NCBI RefSeq assembly: GCF_014191255.1
Contig: NZ_JACHWH010000001.1
Span: 2,418,001 to 2,482,000 of the forward strand
Direction: 5' to 3'
DNA length: 64,000 nt
Source: Amycolatopsis bartoniae
Lineage (GTDB): Bacteria; Actinomycetota; Actinomycetes; Mycobacteriales; Pseudonocardiaceae
This document shows, one piece after another, positions 25,825-32,790 of the stretch. The stretch's first letter is position 1. Each line of letters opens with the position of its first letter. Made by a program: the position numbers and the translations under genes. Under the pieces are notes generated by a model that was not told the DNA's origin, searched no databases, and worked only from the letters and a program-made list of their open reading frames with translations.

Positions 25825-27450
25825 TCAGGTGGAACGGTCGGCCCGGAACAGCGCGCTGAGCCGGACGTCGGGGTCGATGACATCGGGATCGGTGCGCACG
25901 TCCAGCAGGCTCGGCCGCTGGTGCCGCAACGCCCGCGCGAGCGTCGGTTCCAGCTGTTCGGGTGACTCGATGGTGTAGCCGACAGCACCGAGTGACCGGG
26001 CCCAGGCCGCGAAGTCCACGTGCTCCAGCGCGACGCCGGACAGCCTGCCGTGCGCCCGGGCCTGGTGCATCGCCAGCTCGCCGTACAGCCCGTTCTGGCT
26101 CACCACGATGATCACCGCCGCCCGGTAGCGCACCGCGGTCTCCAGCTCCTGCCCCGTGCTCAGCAGGCCGCCGTCCCCGGTCATCGCGACCACGCACCGC
26201 TTCGGCTCGGTGAGCTTCGCGGCCACCGCCGCGGGCACGGCGTAGCCCGTTCCCCGGTCGGCCGGGCCGAGCTGCGTGTGCGGCGCGGTGAAGCACCAGT
26301 AGCGGTGCACGAACCCGGCGAACTTGCTGGAGTCGCTGGTCACGATCGTGTCCTCGGGCACGGTCTTGCGCACCGCCCGCACCACCTCGGCCGGGTGCAC
26401 GTACGCGCTGTCACGCGTGTCCGGCGGGGTCATGAACGTGTGCGTGGCCGCGTTGGCGGCCGAGCTGCGGCGCGTCCGCGGGATGGCGACGGCGCTCAGC
26501 TCCCGCAGGAACGGGCCGATCTCGCACTCGATCCGGAAGGTCAGCCCACGCCGGCGCGTCGGCGTCAGCCCGGTGCCGATCACCACGAGGGTCTGGCCCG
26601 GCAAGGGGTAGCGGAAGTTCTGCGTGGTGACCTCGTCCAGCCGCGTGCCGATCGCGAGCACCAGGTCGGCGCGGTCGAGCGCGTCGAGCTGGCGGGCGGG
26701 GATGCCGAGCCCGAGATGCCCGGCGTAACGCGCGTGGTTCTCCGGGAACGCGTCCTGCCTGCGGAACGCGTTGTAGACCGACAGGCCCAGCTGCTCGGCC
26801 ACGGCGACCAGCTCGTCCCGCGCCGCGCGGACGCCGGCTCCGGCGATCACCACCGGATACCGGGCGTCGGCGACCAACCCGGCGACCTCGTCCGCGGAGC
26901 GCAACAGCGCACCCGTGCGGTCGGGTTGTACGGGGATCTGGGGCACCGGGCCGCCGTAGGGCGCGATCCAGAAGTCGTCCGGCACCGCGAGCACGGCGGG
27001 CCCCCGGCGACCGCGCTGGACCTCGCCCAGCGCCTCCGCGAGCAACCCGGGCACCTCGGCGGCGACCTCGGCGCGGGCGCTCCACTTCACGAACGGGCGG
27101 AACAGTTCGAGCGGGTCGAAGTCGTCGGCGTCGTCACCGGTCAGGTTCACCGACGGCCGGTCGGCCAGCAGCACGACCAGCGGGGACTCGTCCTGCGCGG
27201 CGTTCCGCACGCCGGAGAGCAGGTGCACCACGCCCGCGCCCCGCGCGCCGAGCAGCACCGCGGGTATCTCGCGGAGCTTGCCCTCGGCCTCGGCCATGAA
27301 CGCGGCCGCGGTCTCCTGCCTGGCGTTGACCAGGGTCAGCGGGGACTCGAACTGCAGTACGTCGAGCAGGTCGAGGAACGAGTCGGCGGGCACGGTGTAC
27401 GCGCGCTGTACCCCCGCGTCGCTCAGCACCCGGACCGCCATCCGCGCCAC
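25825..27450 (-). CDS. Thiamine-pyrophosphate-dependent enzyme, acetolactate synthase-like
   Basis: 541 aa with the three domains of the family. The N-terminal PYR domain contains the catalytic Glu in VNARQETAAAFMAEAEG. The central domain (about 190-320) has PVVIAGAGVRAARDELVAVA. The C-terminal PP domain has the metal motif GDGGLLSTGQELET followed by the Asn in VVSQNGLYGE. It would decarboxylate a 2-oxoacid and transfer the aldehyde unit. No regulatory small subunit is nearby, so a true biosynthetic IlvB is unlikely; a sulfo-, phospho- or benzoyl-type decarboxylase or ligase is possible. GTG start at 27450 with AAGGGTGG upstream. It is divergent from the transhydrogenase gene. Confidence 0.85.
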   Translation of the reverse strand: MARMAVRVLSDAGVQRAYTVPADSFLDLLDVLQFESPLTLVNARQETAAAFMAEAEGKLREIPAVLLGARGAGVVHLLSGVRNAAQDESPLVVLLADRPSVNLTGDDADDFDPLELFRPFVKWSARAEVAAEVPGLLAEALGEVQRGRRGPAVLAVPDDFWIAPYGGPVPQIPVQPDRTGALLRSADEVAGLVADARYPVVIAGAGVRAARDELVAVAEQLGLSVYNAFRRQDAFPENHARYAGHLGLGIPARQLDALDRADLVLAIGTRLDEVTTQNFRYPLPGQTLVVIGTGLTPTRRRGLTFRIECEIGPFLRELSAVAIPRTRRSSAANAATHTFMTPPDTRDSAYVHPAEVVRAVRKTVPEDTIVTSDSSKFAGFVHRYWCFTAPHTQLGPADRGTGYAVPAAVAAKLTEPKRCVVAMTGDGGLLSTGQELETAVRYRAAVIIVVSQNGLYGELAMHQARAHGRLSGVALEHVDFAAWARSLGAVGYTIESPEQLEPTLARALRHQRPSLLDVRTDPDVIDPDVRLSALFRADRST

Positions 27451-27536
27451 GGTCCACCCTTGTTGATACGTGATGGATCAAGGTAATCAGCGTTCATTAA
27501 CCCGGTCAAGTGAGGGCAAGGGCGTTCCGATCACCT

Positions 27537-27565
27537 CTGAGTAGAACCCCAGCAGGGCTTAGAGT
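27537..27565 (+). promoter_or_regulatory. Putative leaderless promoter of the transhydrogenase gene
   Basis: CTGAGT (27537-27542), a 17-base spacer, TAGAGT (27560-27565), then six bases to the GTG at 27572. Both boxes and the spacing fit a leaderless transcript. Confidence 0.5.
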
Positions 27566-27571
27566 CGTGCT

Positions 27572-28843
27572 GTGCCGAACGAGACCGTCTTCACCTACGG
27601 GGCACCCGCGCTGAAGTACGGCGCCGGTGCCTGCGAAGAGATCGGGTACGACCTCACCCAGGCCGGCGCGCGCCGGGTCCTCGTGCTCACCGACCCGGGG
27701 GTCGCCGCCACCGGCTGGCCCGCCCGCATCGCCGAGGGCCTCCAGGGGTACGGCCTGCACGCGGAGGTCTTCGACGGGGTGCACGTCGAGCCCACCGACG
27801 TCAGCATGGCCAAGGCCGTCGACCACGCGCGCGGCACGGGGCCGTGGGACGCGTTCGTCGCCGTCGGCGGCGGGTCGACCATCGACACCGCGAAGGCGGT
27901 CAACCTGCTGACCAGCAACGAGGGCGAGTTGATGGACTACGTCAACCCGCCCGTCGGCGGCGGCCGCGCCCCGAGCGCGCCGCTGAAGCCACTGGTCGCG
28001 GTGCCCACCACCACCGGCACCGGTTCGGAGAGCACCACGGTGTGCGTGCTCGACGTGCTGTCGCTCAAGGTCAAGACCGGCATCAGCCACCTGCGGCTGC
28101 GCCCGACGCTCGCGGTCGTCGACCCGCGGCTGACCGCGAGCCAGCCGTCGCTGGTCACCGCGGCCAGCGGGATGGACATCCTGTGCCACGCCGCGGAGAG
28201 CTACACGGCCAAGGCGTACACCGACTTCGAGCGCAAGAAGCCCGAGGAGCGCGTGCCGTACTGCGGCGCGAACCCGATCGCCGACATGTTCGCCGAGCGC
28301 GCGCTCGTGCTGCTGCGCGACTCGCTGCCCGCGGCCGTGGCGAACGGCGAGGACCTGCACGCACGGGAGAACCTGTCGCTCGCGGCGACCTTCGCCGGGA
28401 TGGGGTTCGGCAACGCCGGCGTGCACATCCCGCACGCCAACGCGTACCCGATCGCCGGGCAGGTGCGCGACTTCGTGCCCGACGGCTACCCGCCGGAGGA
28501 GCCGCTGGTGCCGCACGGCATGGCGGTGTCGCTCACCGCGCCCGAGGCGTTCCGGTTCACGTTCGACGCCGCCCCGGAGCGGCACCTGAAGGTCGCGCAG
28601 CTGCTCGGACCCGAGGTCGAGCGCCCGCACGACGACGCGGACTACCTGCCCACCGTGTTGCGGCGGCTGATGGAGCGCATCGGCATTCCGAACGGGATCG
28701 GCGCCGTCGGGTACTCGGAGTCCGATGTGGACTCCCTCGTCGAGGGCACGGTCAAGCAGCAACGGCTGCTCGCCACCGCGCCGCGCACGCCCACCGAGGA
28801 CGACCTCGCCGGCATCCTGCGCCGCTCGGTGAGCCTGTGGTGA
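27572..28843 (+). CDS. Iron-containing alcohol dehydrogenase, hydroxyacid-oxoacid transhydrogenase type
   Basis: 423 aa. Group III ADH fold: nucleotide-binding GGGSTIDTAKAVNLL, TTTGTGSE, then metal ligands in GMDILCHAAESY, GVHIPHANAYPIAGQV and PLVPHGMAVSL. Length and the long loop after the second ligand resemble ADHFE1-type hydroxyacid-oxoacid transhydrogenases, which pass hydride between 4-hydroxybutyrate and 2-oxoglutarate without free NAD. Substrate is inferred only from overall similarity. The stop overlaps the start of a hotdog thioesterase (GTGA), so the pair is one operon. The start appears leaderless. Confidence 0.85.
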   Translation: MPNETVFTYGAPALKYGAGACEEIGYDLTQAGARRVLVLTDPGVAATGWPARIAEGLQGYGLHAEVFDGVHVEPTDVSMAKAVDHARGTGPWDAFVAVGGGSTIDTAKAVNLLTSNEGELMDYVNPPVGGGRAPSAPLKPLVAVPTTTGTGSESTTVCVLDVLSLKVKTGISHLRLRPTLAVVDPRLTASQPSLVTAASGMDILCHAAESYTAKAYTDFERKKPEERVPYCGANPIADMFAERALVLLRDSLPAAVANGEDLHARENLSLAATFAGMGFGNAGVHIPHANAYPIAGQVRDFVPDGYPPEEPLVPHGMAVSLTAPEAFRFTFDAAPERHLKVAQLLGPEVERPHDDADYLPTVLRRLMERIGIPNGIGAVGYSESDVDSLVEGTVKQQRLLATAPRTPTEDDLAGILRRSVSLW

Positions 28844-29268
28844 ACGAGTACGCGCACTGGCAGCGGGTGCCGACCCGCTGGAAGGACAACGACGTCTACG
28901 GGCACGTCAACAACGTCGTGCACTACTCGCTGATGGACACGGTGATCAACACGTGGCTCATCGAGCGCGGCGGGCTGGACGTCGAGACGAGCCCGGTGAT
29001 CGGCCTGTGCGTCGAGTCGCACTGCAACTACCACGCGTCGGTCGCGTTCCCCGACGTCCTGTCGGTGGGCCTGCGCGTCGGGCACCTGGGCACGTCGAGC
29101 GTGCGGTACGAGATCGGCATCCGCCACGGGGAAACGCTCGTCGCGGAGGGGCACTTCGTGCACGTGTTCGTCGACCGGGAGACCCGGCGTCCGGTGCCGG
29201 TCGAGGGGAAGCTGCGGGACTGCCTGGAAGCGCTCAGGCCGCCACCGGATCCGTCCACGCCCGCATGA
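28840..29268 (+). CDS. 4-hydroxybenzoyl-CoA thioesterase-family hotdog protein
   Basis: 142 aa from the GTG that overlaps the transhydrogenase stop. The YbgC/4HBT motif RWKDNDVYGHVNNVVHYSLM contains the catalytic Asp. ESHCNYHASVAFPD and GTSSVRYEIGI complete the hotdog fold. It hydrolyses acyl-CoA esters, and coupling to the dehydrogenase suggests release of a hydroxyacid as that enzyme's substrate (inference). Its 3' end overlaps the convergent lanT2 gene by 35 bp. Confidence 0.88.
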   Translation: MNEYAHWQRVPTRWKDNDVYGHVNNVVHYSLMDTVINTWLIERGGLDVETSPVIGLCVESHCNYHASVAFPDVLSVGLRVGHLGTSSVRYEIGIRHGETLVAEGHFVHVFVDRETRRPVPVEGKLRDCLEALRPPPDPSTPA

Positions 29269-30919
29269 GCGCGGCGTAGCGGGGCGAGGCGGCGAGCAGG
29301 TCGTCGTGGCGGCCCAGCAGGGTCGCCTGGCCGTCCATGACCAGCACCCGGTCGGCGCGCAGGGCCGACGAGAGCCGATGCGCGATCACCACCAGCACGC
29401 CGCCCCGCTCGGCGAAGGCGCGTTCCGCGCGGGCCTCGGCCGCGGCGTCGAGGCTCGACGCCGCCTCGTCGAGGATCACCACCCGCGCGGGGCTCGCGTA
29501 CACGCGGGCCAGCGCGAGGAGCTGCGCCTCACCCGCGGACGTGGCACCGAGTTCGGCGTCCAGACCGCCGAGTCGCGTCACCACGTCCTCCGCGCCCACG
29601 GCGGACACCGCGGCGAGCAGCTCGTCGTCGGTGCTGCCGGGCGCGAACAGGGCCAGGTTCTCCCGCACGGTGCCGGCGAACAGGTACGTCTCCTGCGGTA
29701 CCAGGGCCACCAGCCGGTGCAGCGCCGCGGGCCGCAGTTCGCCGACCGGGACACCGCCGACCAGGACCTCGCCCGACTGCGGCCGCACCATCCCGGTCAG
29801 CAACGCCGCGAGTGTCGACTTGCCGATACCGCTCGGGCCGACGACCGCGAGGTGGTCGCCGGGCACCAGTCGCAGGTCCAGGTCCCGCACGATCGGCTCG
29901 GCGTTCGCGCCCCAGCCGAAGGTCAGGGCGCGGGCTTCCACGGTCGCGTCGACGGGTTCCCGCTCACCACCGCGCGGCGGCGGCAGCACCGTCGTCTCGG
30001 CGACCCGGCGCAGGGCCACGAGCAGCCGCAACATGACGCTGCTCGACGTGGCGCCGAGGTTGTGCACGGCGGGCTGCAGGCTGGTGGCGAGGTACACCAG
30101 CGAGCCCAGGGCCGCACCGGCGCTGAGCCGGCCGGACGCGACGAGCCCTGGCCCGGCGGCGAGGGCGAACAGCAGCGGGAGGAAGCCGCCGAGCGCGATC
30201 ACCGCGGTGCGGGCGGCGCTCATCCTGGCCAGCCGCATCGCAGAGCGGGCTTGGTGGCCGATCGCGTCGTGCAGGTCCCGCCCGACCTCGGCCTCCGCCC
30301 CGCACGCGACCACGTCCCGCATGCCGGCCAGCGCGGTGCCTGCCCGCTCGGCGGTGGTCTCGTCGGCGAGGGTCACCGCGCGCTGGCGGCGGGCGAGCGC
30401 GGGCAGCAGGCAGGCGAACAGGAGCAGCGAGCCGCCGACCGGCGCGGCGACGACCCACGCGAGCGGCCCGGCGACCGTGAACAGGCCGATCAACGCGCCG
30501 CCCGTGGTCACCAGCATCGCGCGTGCCTGCACCAGCAGGCCCGCGGTCGCGTCCCGGATCACCTCGATGTGCTGGGTGATGCGGGCGACCGCCCCGGCGT
30601 CGAAACCGTTGCGGCGCGGCGGGTTGTGCAGCACCCCGCGCACGACGGCGGTGACCAGCGCGTCGCGCACGGGTTCGACGAGCGTGCCCAGCTGCCGCCA
30701 CACCACGCGCGAACCCAGCGCGCCGAACAGGGCCAGCGCACCGAAGACGAGCAGCCACACGACGCCGCGCGCCGGGCGTCCCGCACCGAACCCGTCGTCC
30801 ATCGCCTGTTGCACCAGCCGTCCGGAGCTGAACGCGGGCAGCCCCTCGGCGACCGAGCACACAGCGAGCACCAGGCCGCCCCGCCACTGCGCGCCCAGCG
30901 CACGCCAGTACAGCTTCAC
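29234..30919 (-). CDS. lanT2: Lanthipeptide ABC exporter half-transporter 2 (permease-ATPase)
   Basis: 561 aa from the GTG that overlaps the lanT1 stop (GTGA). Six membrane helices (about 15-300) precede an ATPase domain with Walker A GPSGIGKST, Walker B RVVILDEA with the catalytic Glu, and H-loop VIAHRLS. Its signature motif is degraded (TSAGEAQ in place of LSGGQ). The damage is complementary to that of lanT1, so the two should form a heterodimer with one working site. It resembles the RamA/RamB (AmfA/AmfB) pair of SapB-type clusters, which exports the modified peptide. There is no peptidase domain. Confidence 0.88.
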   Translation of the reverse strand: MKLYWRALGAQWRGGLVLAVCSVAEGLPAFSSGRLVQQAMDDGFGAGRPARGVVWLLVFGALALFGALGSRVVWRQLGTLVEPVRDALVTAVVRGVLHNPPRRNGFDAGAVARITQHIEVIRDATAGLLVQARAMLVTTGGALIGLFTVAGPLAWVVAAPVGGSLLLFACLLPALARRQRAVTLADETTAERAGTALAGMRDVVACGAEAEVGRDLHDAIGHQARSAMRLARMSAARTAVIALGGFLPLLFALAAGPGLVASGRLSAGAALGSLVYLATSLQPAVHNLGATSSSVMLRLLVALRRVAETTVLPPPRGGEREPVDATVEARALTFGWGANAEPIVRDLDLRLVPGDHLAVVGPSGIGKSTLAALLTGMVRPQSGEVLVGGVPVGELRPAALHRLVALVPQETYLFAGTVRENLALFAPGSTDDELLAAVSAVGAEDVVTRLGGLDAELGATSAGEAQLLALARVYASPARVVILDEAASSLDAAAEARAERAFAERGGVLVVIAHRLSSALRADRVLVMDGQATLLGRHDDLLAASPRYAALMRAWTDPVAA

Positions 30920-32523
30920 GCCGCCTCCTCGGTGAACACGGCGCGGTACGCGGGCTCCCGCCACAGCACGTCGTGCCGGTCCGCCTCCCGGATCCGGCCG
31001 TTTTCCAGCCAGAGCACCAGATCCGCCCGCGCCGCGGTCGCCGCGCGACGGGTCACCACGATCCTCGTGCTGCCGGACTCCTGGACCGCACTGTCCACAA
31101 GCGACTCCGTGACGGTGTCCAGGCTCGCGGTGGCGTCGTCGAGCACCAGCACGCGCGGGCGGCGGACGAACGCGCGGGCGAGCCCGAGCCGCTGCGCCTC
31201 CCCACCGGACAGCGGCGCCTCGGCGAGCGGGGTCTCGTACCCGTCGGGCAGACGGACGACGAGGTCGTGCACCTGCGCCTGCCGGCAAGCGGCCCGCACG
31301 GCGCGCCGGGGCGCCGACGTGCCGAACGCGACGGCGTCGGCGACGGTGGCACCGATCAGAGCCGGACGTTCGAACGCGTAACCGACCAGTGCCCGCGCGT
31401 TCGAGATCTCCCCGACCGGACGGCCGTCGAGGCGGACGTCGCCGGGCGCCAGTCCGCCGAGCCGGGCGGCCAAAGTGGACTTTCCCGCCCCCGAGCGGCC
31501 GACGACGGCGACCAGGCTCCCGCCGGGGATGCGCAGTCCGTCGAATTCGAGCACGCCGTCCCCCTCCGGCGCGTCGAGGACACCGGGCTCCGGCGCGGGC
31601 GCGTCGAGCACCTCGGCGATCCGCCGCGCGCAGGAGCGCGCGCGGGAAAGCGTGGTCAGCAACGGAATCTGGCGCACGAGGCTCATGCCCAGCGTGACGT
31701 AACCGAGCGCGGCGAGCACCTGTCCGATCGTCAGCCGCCCGGCGAGGACGCCGAACCCGGCGGCGATCAGCACGGCCAGCTCCACCGCGGGCAGCAGCAG
31801 GGCCGCGCGCCACACCATCCGGGCCTGCGTCCGCCACATCCCGCGCCCGGCCGCGGCCAGCTCCGGCAGCGGCCGCAGCACGCGGTCGGCCTCCCGGTCG
31901 GCGGTGCCCGACGCGGCGATCGTGCGCAGCCCGCGGACGGCGTCCAGCAGCCGCGCCGACAGCCTGCCGGAGACCTGCTGGTAGGTGAGGACGTCGTCGG
32001 CGGTGTGCCGCAGGTGTGCGCGGGCGGTGAGCAGCGCCAGCGGCACGCTGCCGAGGAACACGAGCGCGAGCCGCCAGTCCAGCAGCCCGAGCAGCACCAC
32101 CGCGCCGGTGCTGAGCACGACCGAGGAGCCCAGCTGCACGACGATCGAGACGATCGCGCCGGCGCTGTAGCAGTCGCCGGTGAGCCGGCTCAGCGCGTCG
32201 CCCTCGTCGAACGGCGAGCGCAGGCCCAGCGCGAGCAGCCGGTCCGCGAGCTTCCGACGCAGCCACGCCGTCGACGTGCTGGTCACGCTGGTGGTCAGGA
32301 CCCCGCCGAGCACCTCGGCGAGGATTCCGGTCACGCCCAGAGCCAGCACGGCGACGACCGGCAGCAGGCTCGCGCGGCCCGAGACGGCGGCGTCCACCGC
32401 CTGCGCCAGTGCCGACGGCAGCAGGAGCCCGGCCGCGGTGGCCACGGCGGTGACGACCACGATGAACAGGGCGCGGACCCACACGAGCCGGGTCGCCGTG
32501 ACCAGCAGCGGATCGCCCGTCAT
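30916..32523 (-). CDS. lanT1: Lanthipeptide ABC exporter half-transporter 1 (permease-ATPase)
   Basis: 535 aa from the ATG at 32523, which has GGAGG at five bases. Six membrane helices (about 12-290) precede an ATPase domain with Walker A GRSGAGKST and a good signature LSGGEAQRLGLARA. Walker B reads VLVLDDATASLD, with Asp in place of the catalytic Glu, and the H-loop His is replaced (IVVTRRAA). This subunit therefore contributes the signature to the active site but has a non-hydrolytic site of its own. It lies between the precursor gene, with a hairpin in the gap, and lanT2. Confidence 0.88.
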   Translation of the reverse strand: MTGDPLLVTATRLVWVRALFIVVVTAVATAAGLLLPSALAQAVDAAVSGRASLLPVVAVLALGVTGILAEVLGGVLTTSVTSTSTAWLRRKLADRLLALGLRSPFDEGDALSRLTGDCYSAGAIVSIVVQLGSSVVLSTGAVVLLGLLDWRLALVFLGSVPLALLTARAHLRHTADDVLTYQQVSGRLSARLLDAVRGLRTIAASGTADREADRVLRPLPELAAAGRGMWRTQARMVWRAALLLPAVELAVLIAAGFGVLAGRLTIGQVLAALGYVTLGMSLVRQIPLLTTLSRARSCARRIAEVLDAPAPEPGVLDAPEGDGVLEFDGLRIPGGSLVAVVGRSGAGKSTLAARLGGLAPGDVRLDGRPVGEISNARALVGYAFERPALIGATVADAVAFGTSAPRRAVRAACRQAQVHDLVVRLPDGYETPLAEAPLSGGEAQRLGLARAFVRRPRVLVLDDATASLDTVTESLVDSAVQESGSTRIVVTRRAATAARADLVLWLENGRIREADRHDVLWREPAYRAVFTEEAA

Positions 32524-32567
32524 GTGGAACCTCCTTGCCCTACCCGGGCCGGACGCGGTAGGCACGA

Positions 32568-32602
32568 GTGGGAGCGGCGCACTTGGCCTGCGCCGCTCCC
32601 AC
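32568..32602 (-). terminator. Attenuator-like hairpin between lanA and the transporter genes
   Basis: A perfect 14-bp stem (32568-32581 with 32589-32602) and a 7-base loop start 19 bases after the lanA stop. On the operon strand no U-run follows, so partial read-through or mRNA stabilisation is more likely than full termination. Such a structure would make much more precursor than transporter. Confidence 0.65.
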
Positions 32603-32620
32603 CGTTTTCCTGCGGGTGTG

Positions 32621-32773
32621 TCAGATGGTGCTGCAGCCCAGCAGGCTCAGCGTGCTGTTGGCGCAGCCGGCCAGCAGGCTGAGGTTGCTGATCGGGTGGC
32701 CCGCGCCGCCGTCGCCGCCGCCGTTGAGGGCTTCGGGGGTCTCCATCGCCTGCAGGTCGAGAACCATTTCCAT
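32621..32773 (-). CDS. lanA: Class III lanthipeptide precursor (SapB/AmfS-like)
   Basis: 50 codons from the ATG at 32773 (AAGGGC eight bases upstream) to TGA at 32621. The leader contains VLDLQAMETPEALNGG, close to the DLQ-M-TP leader of RamS/AmfS. The core, probably from around residue 24-28, has two Ser/Cys sets: S29-x2-S32-x4-C37 and S40-x2-S43-x3-C47. These are the patterns that class III synthetases turn into labionin or lanthionine rings, so a two-ring product of about 22-27 residues is expected. It sits between lanKC and lanT1 on the same strand. A surfactant or morphogen role as for SapB is inference. Confidence 0.92.
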   Translation of the reverse strand: MEMVLDLQAMETPEALNGGGDGGAGHPISNLSLLAGCANSTLSLLGCSTI

Positions 32774-32790
32774 GGTCGTGCCCTTCTCTT

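Noticed and set aside
29306-31381. Long plus-strand open frame opposite the two lanthipeptide transporter genes
   Set aside because: Low-complexity Arg/Gln/His-rich shadow. Both ABC half-transporters on the minus strand have complete motifs.
32621-32773. Class I or II lantibiotic precursor
   Set aside because: There is no LanB/LanC or LanM. The adjacent enzyme is a kinase-cyclase without zinc ligands and the leader is RamS-like, so class III is the better fit.
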